A DNA stretch of 49,745 nt. It comes from Candidatus Latescibacterota bacterium. GTDB taxonomy: Bacteria; Latescibacterota; UBA2968; UBA8231. The stretch spans positions 1 to 49,745 of the forward strand of contig JADZBP010000057.1 in NCBI GenBank assembly GCA_020852055.1. The letters are read 5' to 3'. Each line of letters starts with the position of its first letter. The stretch's first letter is position 1. A model generated the notes under the pieces. The model saw only the letters and a program-made list of their open reading frames with translations, was not told where the DNA came from and searched no databases. This document shows positions 33,642-41,675 of this stretch, in pieces. The position numbers and the translations under genes were made by a program.

Positions 33642-33761
33642 ATGTCCGCAGAGAGAATGACTGTTTCCCGAAGCCAGATGTTGGCCCGCGTAGGGGCGCT
33701 GTTTTTTGTCCTGACCGGCCTGTTCCTGGGCGCCCTGCTGGCTTCCCTGGGCGGCGTCTGA
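33642..33761 (+). CDS. Small single-pass membrane protein, 39 residues
   Basis: The short frame encodes a basic N-terminus (MSAERMTVSRSQMLARVG) followed by one hydrophobic helix (ALFFVLTGLFLGALLASLGG) and stops after a Val. A GAGGAG SD lies six bases before ATG 33642, a sigma-54 promoter lies upstream and a terminator follows seven bases after the stop. This complete, isolated transcription unit is strong evidence that it is a real gene. No known family is recognised. Small membrane helices of this kind often adjust a larger membrane protein or respond to envelope stress; that is inference. Confidence 0.72.
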   Translation: MSAERMTVSRSQMLARVGALFFVLTGLFLGALLASLGGV

Positions 33762-33767
33762 AACATC

Positions 33768-33797
33768 GCGGTGGCCCACCCCGGGCCGCTTTTTTTA
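33768..33797 (+). terminator. Rho-independent terminator after the small membrane protein gene
   Basis: GCGG and CCC on the left pair with GGG and CCGC on the right, with a three-base bulge on the left side, followed by a run of seven T. It isolates the small gene from parA, whose own promoter begins six bases later. Confidence 0.8.
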
Positions 33798-33802
33798 AAT
33801 GC

Positions 33803-33831
33803 TTGACGACCCCTTCTCCAGCGACTATATT
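33803..33831 (+). promoter_or_regulatory. Sigma-70 promoter for parA
   Basis: TTGACG (33803-33808), a 17-base spacer and TATATT (33826-33831) make a near-consensus vegetative promoter. It gives a leader of about 140 bases before parA, with a CCGGAC...GTCCGG inverted repeat near 33907-33930. Confidence 0.8.
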
Positions 33832-33978
33832 GCTGTGCAAGGCGGTGGTTGAACACAGTTTTTTCTGTAGTTTACCCTGAATATATCCGGTGCCCCCCCT
33901 TGGTGCCGGACCGAGCTGGGCTAGTCCGGACCTGTCCGCCGGACTGCGGGCCTTTTGCTCTCCAGGAATACGCTCCCC

Positions 33979-34764
33979 ATGGGCAAAATCATCGCTATTG
34001 CCAACCAGAAAGGCGGGGTTGGCAAAACGACTACGGCTGTAAATCTGTCTGCCTGCCTGGCGGCCGCCGGGCATAAAACCCTGCTCATCGACATGGATCC
34101 CCAGGCCAACGCCACCAGTGGTTGCGGCGCCGGCGCCGACAGTCTGGACGGATCGGTCTACGAAGTCCTCATCGGCAAGACCCGGCTCGACCAGGTCATC
34201 TGCCATCTCGAAATCCCGCTCTTCGACCTGGTCCCCGCGCATATCAACCTCATTGGCGCCGAGTTGGACATGGCGGCCATGCTGCGGCGCGAGAAGAAGC
34301 TGACCGAAGCCCTGGAGCAGGTCACCGGCGAGTACGAATTCATCGTCATCGACTGCCCCCCCTCGCTGGGCCTGCTCACCCTCAACGCCCTGGCCGCCGC
34401 CCACTCGGTGCTGATCCCAGTCCAGTGCGAATACTACGCCCTCGAAGGCCTGAGCAAGCTGCTCAACTCGGTGCGTATGGTGCAGCGTTACCTCAACCCG
34501 GGCCTGAGCATCGAGGGGGTGTTGATGACCATGTACGACGACCGCCTCCAACTCTCCCGCCGGGTGGTGGCCGAGGCCAGGTCCTATTTTGGCGACAAGG
34601 TCCACCGCACCCTGATCCGGCGCAACATCAGTCTGGCCGAGGCGCCCAGCTTTGGCCAGCCCGTCCTGCTCTACGACGCCTTCTCCACCGGCACCGAGAA
34701 CTACCGCCAACTGGCCGAGGAGGTCTGCGAGGCCTACCCGCCCGCGCTGGTGCCCGCCTTCTAA
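33979..34764 (+). CDS. parA: ParA/Soj-family chromosome-partitioning ATPase
   Basis: The 261-residue protein is a ParA/Soj ATPase: deviant Walker A KGGVGKTT with the signature lysine (11-18), switch [10 protein letters not shown], and the Walker B-like [11 protein letters not shown]. The late [15 protein letters not shown] is typical of chromosomal Soj. ParA binds DNA as an ATP dimer and is displaced by ParB-parS to move origins. The start MGKIIAIAN at 33979 is the family norm; its SD (CAGGAA) is distant. Unlike most chromosomal parA genes it is not followed by parB; its stop overlaps that of a convergent regulator by three bases. Confidence 0.92.
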   Translation: MGKIIAIANQKGGVGKTTTAVNLSACLAAAGHKTLLIDMDPQANATSGCGAGADSLDGSVYEVLIGKTRLDQVICHLEIPLFDLVPAHINLIGAELDMAAMLRREKKLTEALEQVTGEYEFIVIDCPPSLGLLTLNALAAAHSVLIPVQCEYYALEGLSKLLNSVRMVQRYLNPGLSIEGVLMTMYDDRLQLSRRVVAEARSYFGDKVHRTLIRRNISLAEAPSFGQPVLLYDAFSTGTENYRQLAEEVCEAYPPALVPAF

Positions 34765-35744
34765 CCCGCCGCCGGCCCCGGCGGGGGGCGGATCCCCATC
34801 CGGGCCAGCCGGTCGCACAGGGTGGAGCGCTTCATCTCCAGCAGCCGCGCCGCCGCCGACCCATTGCCCTGGCTGCGCTGCAGGGCCTCCTCCAGATGGG
34901 CCCGCTCGTAGGCCCGCAACCGTTTTGGCAATCCTCCCGCCAGGGCCCGCTGCTCCCGCTGCCCCGCCTCCAGATCTTCCGGTTCGATGCAATCACCTTC
35001 ACACAGCAGCAGGGCGCGTTTCAGGGCCACCTGCAGCTCGCGCACATTGTTCTGCGACCAGTCCCTGGCCGCCAACCAGGCCGCCGCCGCCGGGGACAGG
35101 CTGCAGGGCGGGCGGCCGAAATCGCGGCAGCAGGCCTGCAGGATATGGCCGGCCAGCGCTTGCAGGTCCCCGGGCCGCTGACGCAGCGGCGGCAGGTGCA
35201 GCACGAATTCCGCCAGCCGGTAATAGAGATCAGCGCGAAAACCGTCCCGGCCCGCAACCGTGTCCAGTGGCCGACTGGTGGCAGCCACCACCCGTACATC
35301 GATCCCCACCTCGCGGGTCTCCCCTAAGCGGCGCACCGCCCTTTCCTGCAGGACACGCAGGAGTTTGGGCTGCAGAGCCGGGGGCAATTCACCCACCTCG
35401 TCGAGGAAGAGGGTGCCGCCGTTGGCCTCCAGGAAACCGCCGGGATGGGCCACCCCCGCCCCGGTGAAGGCCCCCTGGCGGTAGCCGAAGAGTTCGGCCT
35501 CCAACAGGGATTCGGGCAGGGCGGCGCAGTTGAGCGCCACCAGAGGGTGGCGCCGCCGCCGCGGATCGGCCTCGTGCAGGGCCCGCGCCATCACCTCCTT
35601 GCCGGTGCCGCTCTCCCCCAGGATCAGCACGTTCACCCGCACCCCCAACAGCCGCCTCAGGTCAGCCACCACCGGCGCCAATCCCCCCTCGCTGCCAACG
35701 ATCTGCCCCAATCGCCGCTCTGCTTCACCATCCAATTGTGCCAT
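34761..35744 (-). CDS. Sigma-54 activator without a sensor domain (AAA+ + Fis HTH), copy 1 of the divergent pair
   Basis: The 327-residue protein starts almost at once with the AAA+ domain: Walker A GESGTGKE (43-50), intact GAFTGA loop (91-96), Walker [10 protein letters not shown] and sensor/arginine-finger region [12 protein letters not shown]. It ends in a Fis-type helix-turn-helix ([20 protein letters not shown]). With only about 35 residues before the ATPase, there is no sensory domain, so activity must be set by a partner protein or by its own level (PspF-like). ATG 35744 follows an AGGTGAGGTG purine stretch, which is one arm of an inverted repeat. It is divergent from another such activator. 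Confidence 0.9.
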   Translation of the reverse strand: MAQLDGEAERRLGQIVGSEGGLAPVVADLRRLLGVRVNVLILGESGTGKEVMARALHEADPRRRRHPLVALNCAALPESLLEAELFGYRQGAFTGAGVAHPGGFLEANGGTLFLDEVGELPPALQPKLLRVLQERAVRRLGETREVGIDVRVVAATSRPLDTVAGRDGFRADLYYRLAEFVLHLPPLRQRPGDLQALAGHILQACCRDFGRPPCSLSPAAAAWLAARDWSQNNVRELQVALKRALLLCEGDCIEPEDLEAGQREQRALAGGLPKRLRAYERAHLEEALQRSQGNGSAAARLLEMKRSTLCDRLARMGIRPPPGPAAG

Positions 35745-35745
35745 C

Positions 35746-35796
35746 ACCTCACCTCGCTTTTCTGCACCACCTTAGTATGGCTCTCCGAGGTGAGGT
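35746..35796 (-). promoter_or_regulatory. Inverted repeat covering the ribosome-binding site of the activator at 34761-35744
   Basis: CGAGGTGAGGT (minus strand 35756-35746) contains the SD of the activator and is perfectly complementary to ACCTCACCTCG (35796-35786), 29 bases upstream. If both are transcribed, the SD would be hidden in an 11-base stem. If the promoter is TTGAAG/CATACT (about 35802-35774) the upstream arm is not transcribed, and the repeat would instead act as a DNA operator. Confidence 0.55.
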
Positions 35797-35810
35797 CTTC
35801 AAGCACTAAA

Positions 35811-35848
35811 TCTTTCGTTTTTGGGCCCTTCTTTCGCTTTTAGGCCCT
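35811..35848. repeat. Tandem 19-base direct repeats, probable enhancer between two sigma-54 activators
   Basis: Two adjacent copies, 35811-35829 and 35830-35848, read TCTTTCG-T/C-TTTT-G/A-GGCCCT and differ at two positions. They lie about 155-195 bases upstream of the sigma-54 promoter at 36005, the usual enhancer distance. The rest of the 310-base gap (35745-36054) holds the SD-covering inverted repeat and that promoter; no gene is seen in it. Confidence 0.6.
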
Positions 35849-36004
35849 AATCTGCAGCGCCGCCCCCCTGCCGGGGCCGGCAACCCGTTGACGGGAATCC
35901 GGCAACCCGGCGCTGCCGGCCTGGTCGTCGCCGCTTTCCCAGCCGAGCAATAAACTGAATTTTTCCAATGATTTAGATCCGACCGGACAACTGCCGGACA
36001 CGGC

Positions 36005-36020
36005 GGGCACGGGACTTGCC
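36005..36020 (+). promoter_or_regulatory. Sigma-54 (-24/-12) promoter for the activator at 36055
   Basis: GGGCACG-GGAC-TTGCC matches TGGCACG-N4-TTGCW with two changes; GG (36006-36007) and GC (36018-36019) are ten bases apart. It lies 35 bases before ATG 36055, so transcription would begin about 25 bases before the start, just upstream of the SD. Confidence 0.7.
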
Positions 36021-36054
36021 TGCGGCCAGTAAACCTTTTTCGCAGGAGGAGGCC

Positions 36055-37098
36055 ATGCAGCAGATCCAGCAGGATACTTATCTCGCCCAGTCCCAAACCC
36101 TCCCGCCCCGGCGGCTGATCACCCGCAACCTGCACATGCAGCACCTGCTCACCCAGCTGAGCCGGCTGGCCGAGGCCCGGGCCACGGTCCTGATCCAGGG
36201 AGAGAGCGGCACCGGCAAGGAGGTGTTCGCCCATGCCGTACACCAGCGCAGCCCGCGCAGCCGGGGACCCTTCATCCGCCTCAACTGCGCCGCCCTGCCG
36301 GAGGGCATGCTGGAGAGCGAGTTGTTCGGCCACGAGCGCGGCTCCTTCACCGGCGCCGTGCGCCAGCACCCCGGCCGCTTTGAGCTGGCCCATCGGGGCA
36401 CCCTCTTTCTCGACGAGATCGGCGCCGCCCCGCCCTCGGTGCAAGTGCGCCTCCTGCGGGTGCTGCAGGAGCAGGAGTTCGAGCGCATCGGCGGCACCCA
36501 GACCCTCAAGGTCGATGTGCGGGTGATCGCCGCCACCAACGTGGACCTCAAGCGCGAGGTGGAACTGGGCCGTTTCCGCGAGGACCTCTACTACCGCCTC
36601 AACGTACTGCCGGTGCTCCTGCCCCCGCTGCGCGAGCGCCGCGACGATATCCCGCTCCTGGTCGAGCACTTCATCCAGGCGGCGGCCCAGCGGAACCGGC
36701 GCGAACTGGAGGGCATCGAGGCGGCGGCCCTGGCGCAGTTGCAGGACTACCCCTGGCCGGGCAATATCCGCCAGCTCGAAAACACCATCGAGCGCATGGT
36801 GGTGCTGGCCCGGCGGCCCAGCCTGGGCCCGGCCGATCTGCCAGCCGAGATCCTGCGTTGGCGGGAGGAGGAAAAGCTGGAGGAGTTAGGGGTCTGTTCC
36901 TATCGGGAGGCCAAGGATCTGTTCGAACGGCGTTTCCTGTGCGCCGCCCTGCGCCGGCACCGGGGGGTGATCAGCCAGGTGGCGGAGGCCATCGACATGT
37001 CGCGCAAGAATCTGTATACGAAGATGGACCAGCTGAAGATCGACTACACCCGCTACCGGCCCTGGGGGACTCAGAGCGGGGAGGATGGGGAGGACTGA
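36055..37098 (+). CDS. Sigma-54 activator without a sensor domain (AAA+ + Fis-like HTH), copy 2 of the divergent pair
   Basis: The 347-residue protein has an AAA+ domain with Walker A GESGTGKE (49-56), the sigma-54 loop as GSFTGA (96-101), Walker B LFLDEIG and FREDLYYRLNVLP. It ends with a Fis-like helix-turn-helix (SQVAEAIDMSRKNLYTKM) that resembles the nitrogen/stress regulators of the PspF/NorR branch. The 45-residue N-terminus is too short for a sensor. A GGAGGAGG box precedes ATG 36055. It has its own sigma-54 promoter, so it is probably driven by itself or by the divergent activator. Its last 28 bases overlap the convergent TPR gene. Confidence 0.9.
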   Translation: MQQIQQDTYLAQSQTLPPRRLITRNLHMQHLLTQLSRLAEARATVLIQGESGTGKEVFAHAVHQRSPRSRGPFIRLNCAALPEGMLESELFGHERGSFTGAVRQHPGRFELAHRGTLFLDEIGAAPPSVQVRLLRVLQEQEFERIGGTQTLKVDVRVIAATNVDLKREVELGRFREDLYYRLNVLPVLLPPLRERRDDIPLLVEHFIQAAAQRNRRELEGIEAAALAQLQDYPWPGNIRQLENTIERMVVLARRPSLGPADLPAEILRWREEEKLEELGVCSYREAKDLFERRFLCAALRRHRGVISQVAEAIDMSRKNLYTKMDQLKIDYTRYRPWGTQSGEDGED

Positions 37099-38153
37099 GC
37101 GAGGGCCTGTTCGAATTTGCGCAACTGCCCCTCCAGGTACTGGCGCTGCTCGCCCTCGGCGCCTTCGTTTTCGAGGGCCCGGCGCATCAGGGCGACGGCG
37201 CGGGCTTCCTCGCCTTTCTTGAAGAGCAACTCGGCGTAGGTGTCGAGGTACACCGGGTTGTCGGCATCGCTCTTGACGGCCTGCAGGGAGAATTCGAGGG
37301 CCTGGTCGAGATTGAGGTTCTCCTCCCCGTAGGTCCAGGCCAGGTTGTTGAGCAGCGCTGCGGGCGGCGGTTGCGGCCCCCGGCTGCGCGCCAGCTCGTA
37401 ATACTCGATGGCCAGGCGCCGCAGGCCCTGATTGTAACAAAGGGAGGCGATCTGGTTGGCGGTGCTGCCCGGCTCGCCGCTGTGCTCCAGCGCCTCGGCG
37501 AAGCGGCGCCGGGCTTCGTCCGGGGCGCCCTGCTGCAACTGGCACTCACCCAGAGCCAGCAGGGCGGCGCTGTCCCCCGGCACCTGCAGCAGGGCCTGCT
37601 CCAGGACCTGGATGGCTTCGGCGTAGCGCTGGTGGCGCATGTGCACGCGGGCCAGCTGCACCTGGGCGAAGGTGGCGGTGCTGTCGCCGACGGCGGCCTG
37701 CTCCAGCCACTGCCGCGCCTGGTCCTCGTCGTCGAGCTGGGCATAGGCCCACCCCAGGCTGGATTGGGCCAGGCGGTTGCCGGGCTGGGCCGCCAGCACC
37801 CGGTCGAGCACCTGCCGCCCCAGATCAAAGCGCTTCTCTTCGAGGCAGACCTGGCGCAGGGTGGCATAGTACTGCGGGTTGTCGGGATCGGCCAGAATGG
37901 CCTGCCCGATGGCGGCCACCGCCGCCTCCGGCCGCTCCAGGCCCAATTCGGCCATGGCCATCACCAGGTAGGAGGGCGCGTCGCCGGCGTCCTCGCGCAC
38001 GGCCCGCTGCGCCTCGACCAGGGCGCGATCGTAATGCCCCTGGTCCAGATAGTAGAGGGCCAGCCGGTGGTGCTCGGCGGTGATGCCGCACTGGGGGTTC
38101 TCGATGACAAACACCCCCAGCAAGGCCAGGGCGGCCAGGAACTGCCTATTCAT
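37071..38153 (-). CDS. TPR-repeat protein of the cell-shape operon
   Basis: The 360-residue protein starts with a hydrophobic segment (4-17) that may be a signal anchor; the Cys at 22 is not in a good lipobox. It then consists of tandem tetratricopeptide repeats from about 28 to 345 (for example AEHHRLALYYLDQGHYDRAL, NRLAQSSLGWAYAQLDDEDQ, YAEAIQVLEQALLQVPGDSA). TPRs build scaffolds for protein complexes. It follows rodA with an eight-base overlap, so it is probably made with the elongation machinery and may tether it in the periplasm. No specific family is recognised. Confidence 0.85.
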   Translation of the reverse strand: MNRQFLAALALLGVFVIENPQCGITAEHHRLALYYLDQGHYDRALVEAQRAVREDAGDAPSYLVMAMAELGLERPEAAVAAIGQAILADPDNPQYYATLRQVCLEEKRFDLGRQVLDRVLAAQPGNRLAQSSLGWAYAQLDDEDQARQWLEQAAVGDSTATFAQVQLARVHMRHQRYAEAIQVLEQALLQVPGDSAALLALGECQLQQGAPDEARRRFAEALEHSGEPGSTANQIASLCYNQGLRRLAIEYYELARSRGPQPPPAALLNNLAWTYGEENLNLDQALEFSLQAVKSDADNPVYLDTYAELLFKKGEEARAVALMRRALENEGAEGEQRQYLEGQLRKFEQALAQSSPSSPL

Positions 38154-39366
38154 GGCGGTAGGTGTGGGCGTGCAGCAGCAGGCCTATCGCCGTGCAGTTG
38201 GTCAAGAGGGCCGAGCCGCCGTAGCTGATGAAGGGCAGGGGGATGCCGGTGACCGGCATGACGCCGATGGTCATGCCGATATTGACGAAGACGTGGAAGG
38301 TGATCAGCGAGACCAGTCCGATGGCCATCAGGCTGTAGAAGCGGTTGGTCACCCCGGCGGCAATGTTCAGGGCGCGCCAGATGACGAAGGCGAAGAGCGA
38401 GAGCACCAGCATGGTGCCGATGAAACCAAGTTCCTCGCCGATCACCGAGAAGATGAAGTCGGTATGCGAGGCCGGCAGGAACTCGAACTTGGTCTGGGTG
38501 CCTTCCAGGTACCCCTTGCCGGTCAGCCCGCCCGAGCCGATGGCGATCTTGGACTGGATGATATTCCACCCCGAACCCAGTCGGTCGCGCTCGGGATCGA
38601 GAAAGGTGAGGATGCGGGCCTTCTGGTAGTCGTGTAACATGTGTTCCCACAGGTACACGGTGGCCAGGCCGGCGGCCAGATTGACCCCCAGCATACTCAG
38701 CGTGATCCACAGGCGGGCGAAGAACCGGTGCAGGGCCAGGGAGGAGAGGATGACGAAGGCGGCAAAAACGAAGGGCGCTGCCCCCTGCCACAGCGGCTCG
38801 AAGGAGCAGACCACACTCAGCATCGGGGCGATGATCACGAAGAGATGCAGGGGGTTCATGCCCGCCCAGTAGAACATGGGCAGGAGGATGGCCGCCAGGG
38901 TCATGGCCGTGCCCAGGTCCGGCTGTTCGACGATCAGGGCCATGGGCGGCAGCACGATCACCATGGTGCCGATCAGGGTCTTGTAGTGGTTGATCTGCTC
39001 GACGGTGCGGTCGCCCAGGTAGTGGGCCAGGGTCAGGATGGTGGCGATCTTGGCGAACTCCGAAGGCTGCATGCTAAAGGGCCCGAAGGTGATCCAGCGG
39101 CTAGAATCCTCACCCGAGCCCCACAGGAGCACAATCACCAGGCTCACCAGGCTCACCAGGTAGAAGGGGTAGGCCAGGGCGTAGAGCAGACGGTTGGGGA
39201 TATGGATCACCGCCACCAGCGCGGCCCCGGCCAGGACGGCGTAGATCGCCTGTTTCTTCCATTCGGCGGCCCCGCTGGAGGCGCTGTAGACCATGGTGAT
39301 GCCCAGCAGGACGATGGCGCCCACGGCCCAGAGGAGGGAGGTATCGGTTTCGCGCAGCAGTCTCAT
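38146..39366 (-). CDS. rodA: RodA, SEDS-family peptidoglycan polymerase
   Basis: The 406-residue polytopic membrane protein has the SEDS signatures: MQPSEFAKIATILTLAHYL, VEQPDLGTAMTL with the catalytic Asp, TDFIFSVIGEELGFIG and the C-terminal GIPLPFISYGGSALLTN. RodA polymerises lipid II into glycan strands in the side wall together with PBP2. ATG 39366 overlaps the mrdA stop by four bases, the classical mrdAB order. About ten membrane helices are visible. The large extracellular loop and all family motifs are intact, so it should be functional. Confidence 0.95.
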   Translation of the reverse strand: MRLLRETDTSLLWAVGAIVLLGITMVYSASSGAAEWKKQAIYAVLAGAALVAVIHIPNRLLYALAYPFYLVSLVSLVIVLLWGSGEDSSRWITFGPFSMQPSEFAKIATILTLAHYLGDRTVEQINHYKTLIGTMVIVLPPMALIVEQPDLGTAMTLAAILLPMFYWAGMNPLHLFVIIAPMLSVVCSFEPLWQGAAPFVFAAFVILSSLALHRFFARLWITLSMLGVNLAAGLATVYLWEHMLHDYQKARILTFLDPERDRLGSGWNIIQSKIAIGSGGLTGKGYLEGTQTKFEFLPASHTDFIFSVIGEELGFIGTMLVLSLFAFVIWRALNIAAGVTNRFYSLMAIGLVSLITFHVFVNIGMTIGVMPVTGIPLPFISYGGSALLTNCTAIGLLLHAHTYRHE

Positions 39367-41168
39367 GTGCCCGCCTTCACCCCGGGAAGCCGGACCGTGG
39401 GTCCTTCCTCCCTGGCCGCATCCGTGGAGTCGGCAGCCACTTCCGCCTCCGGTTCCTTGCCGAAATAGGCCTCCATCACCTGGCGCGCGATGGGGCCGGC
39501 CACCACCCCGCCGTGGCCGCCGCCTTCAACCACCACCGCCACGGCGATCTCCGGGCGGTCGAAGGGGGCAAAAGCGACGAACCAGGCGTCGGTGTCCCGC
39601 CCGGGGGCCTGGGCGGTGCCGCTCTTGCCGGCCACCTCGATGCCCTTGATCTGCACCCGGCGGCCGGTGCCCCGGCTCCCGTAGATGACCCGGCGCATGG
39701 CCCGCTTGACCTTGTCGAGGGTGCTGGCCGAGATCCCGGTGTATTCGCGCCGGGGGGTGTCGCCGTAGAAATGAGGGGTGACCAGGTAGCCGCCGTTGGC
39801 CAGGGCCGACACGTAACGGGCCATCTGCACCGGCGTGACCAGCAAGGACCCCTGCCCGATAACCAGATTCATCATATGCCCCATAGCCCAGCCGCCGTGG
39901 TCCTCGTAGTACTTGCGGGTGGGCAGGTTGCCCGGATCCTCCTCGGGCTGCAGATCGATGCCGGTGGGCTGGCCGAAGCCGAGCCGTTCGGCGTACTCGC
40001 GCCAGGCCTTGAAGCCCAGGCTCTGCCCCAGGTGGTAGAAATAGACGTTGCAGGAAGCTTCGATGGCTTCCTGGAGGGTGAGCACCCCGTGCCCCTCCTT
40101 TTTGGCGCAGTGGAACACCGCGCTGCCCACCCGCAGCGACCCCCCGCAACCGGGGAAGGTGCCCAGGGTATCGAGCAAACCGATCTCCAGGGCGGCCACC
40201 GCCGCCACCATCTTCATGGTGGACCCCGGCGAATAGTGCTCGCGGGTGGCCCGGTTGAGCAGCGGCTTGGAGCTATCTTGAAGTAAACGCCGGCGCTCGT
40301 CCTGGGACTGGAAGGAGACGAAGATATTGGGGTCGAAGCCGGGTTTGCTGGCCAAGGCCAGGATGGCCCCGGTCTGCGGGTTGAGCGCCACCACCGCCCC
40401 GGTCATGGTGTCACTCAGGGCGCGCTCGGCGGCCCGCTGCGTCTTGTAATCGAGGGTCAGCACCAGGTCCGCCCCCGGTTCGGGGGGCTGTTCCCGCTCG
40501 GGGAACTCGCTCTGCGGCCGGTTCATGGCATCCACCTCGATGTACGCCACCCCGTCCTCGCCGCGCAGCAGATCCTCGTACACCTTTTCCAACCCGGTCT
40601 TGCCGATAAAATCCCCCGGGGTGTAGTTCTTGGCCTTGAGCGCCTGTAACTCCTCTTCCTGCAACTCTCCCAGATAACCCAGCAGGTGGGCGGCCAGCGA
40701 CCCGTAGGGATAATCCCGCTCCGACTCCACCATCACGTCGAGAGGCCAGTCCTCGCTCAGCCGCTCCTGCACCAGCGAGACGGTGGTGAAATCCACGTCG
40801 CGCAGCAGGCGGACGGTGCGGCCGCTGCGGGTGTAGCGGATCTCGGGATTGCCGGTGGCCATCGACAGGGCTTCGACGGCCCGGGCGTCGTTGTCCGGTT
40901 TGGAACGGGTGAGGGTGACCGTATAGGTGGGCCGGCTGCGGGCGAGGATCTCGGAGACCCCGTTGGCCCCGCGCGCCAGGATCAGGCCGCGGCGGGCCTT
41001 GATGCGTTTCTGGGCGATGCGGTTCTCTTCGGACTTCTGGGCGTAGTGGGCGGAGCTGGCGATCTGCAGGTAGAACAGGCGCGCAAAGAGGATAAAGAAA
41101 AGCAGGCCGACAACTACCAGCAGACCGCGCAGGCGCTGGCTTTGGCCGTTGGGACCGAGGGATTCCAT
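39363..41168 (-). CDS. mrdA: PBP2 (MrdA), peptidoglycan transpeptidase
   Basis: The 601-residue class B penicillin-binding protein has an N-terminal membrane helix (about 14-35), a PBP dimerisation region (GKTGLEKVYEDLLRG) and a transpeptidase domain with STMK (316-319), SCN (372-374) and KSGT (515-518). It cross-links peptidoglycan made by RodA during elongation. It lies 15 bases after mreD and overlaps rodA. No strong SD is visible at ATG 41168, which suggests coupling to mreD. The C-terminal 40 residues are acidic and probably disordered. Confidence 0.95.
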   Translation of the reverse strand: MESLGPNGQSQRLRGLLVVVGLLFFILFARLFYLQIASSAHYAQKSEENRIAQKRIKARRGLILARGANGVSEILARSRPTYTVTLTRSKPDNDARAVEALSMATGNPEIRYTRSGRTVRLLRDVDFTTVSLVQERLSEDWPLDVMVESERDYPYGSLAAHLLGYLGELQEEELQALKAKNYTPGDFIGKTGLEKVYEDLLRGEDGVAYIEVDAMNRPQSEFPEREQPPEPGADLVLTLDYKTQRAAERALSDTMTGAVVALNPQTGAILALASKPGFDPNIFVSFQSQDERRRLLQDSSKPLLNRATREHYSPGSTMKMVAAVAALEIGLLDTLGTFPGCGGSLRVGSAVFHCAKKEGHGVLTLQEAIEASCNVYFYHLGQSLGFKAWREYAERLGFGQPTGIDLQPEEDPGNLPTRKYYEDHGGWAMGHMMNLVIGQGSLLVTPVQMARYVSALANGGYLVTPHFYGDTPRREYTGISASTLDKVKRAMRRVIYGSRGTGRRVQIKGIEVAGKSGTAQAPGRDTDAWFVAFAPFDRPEIAVAVVVEGGGHGGVVAGPIARQVMEAYFGKEPEAEVAADSTDAAREEGPTVRLPGVKAGT

Positions 41169-41183
41169 ACCGGGGTGTGTCGC

Positions 41184-41675
41184 TCAGATAGGTAAGAGGC
41201 GCCGGCGCAGGCCCCAGGCATAGGCCAGGCCGCAGCCGATCAGACTGGTGTAAAGCGCCCGGCCCACGCCGTACCGCAGCCAGAAAAAGGGCACGTCCGC
41301 CAGCCCCAGGCCGCTGTAGGCCAGATAATAAACCAAATCGTGGACCAACACCACGCCAAAGATCAGAAAGGTCTGGACCTGGAGATCGTCGGCCATGATG
41401 CCGGTCCGGCCGTACCCCACGCCAAAACCAACCACCGACTTGACCAGGGCATTGAGGCCCAGGTTCTGGGGCATGTACGCGTCCTGGAGCAGGCCGATGC
41501 CAAAACCCAGGATGGTGGCTTCGAAGGGTCCGACCCGCAGGGCCACATAGACGAGGGCCAGCAGGATCAGGTCGGGGCGCAATTCGAGGATGTCGAAGGC
41601 ATAACCCCAGGTGGTCTGCAGCACAAAAGCCACCAGCAGGAGCAGGATATGCCGCACCACCTGCACCGGCTTCAC
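41184..41675 (-). CDS. mreD: MreD, rod-shape-determining membrane protein
   Basis: The 163-residue protein has five to six membrane segments and the MreD pattern: RPDLILLALVYVALRVGPFEA, GFGIGLLQDAYMPQNLGLNA and a basic C-terminus. MreD is an inner-membrane part of the elongasome and usually follows mreB and mreC. Here it overlaps the transglycosylase gene by four bases instead; mreB and mreC are not in the window. It precedes mrdA and rodA, the normal partners. Confidence 0.9.
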   Translation of the reverse strand: MKPVQVVRHILLLLVAFVLQTTWGYAFDILELRPDLILLALVYVALRVGPFEATILGFGIGLLQDAYMPQNLGLNALVKSVVGFGVGYGRTGIMADDLQVQTFLIFGVVLVHDLVYYLAYSGLGLADVPFFWLRYGVGRALYTSLIGCGLAYAWGLRRRLLPI

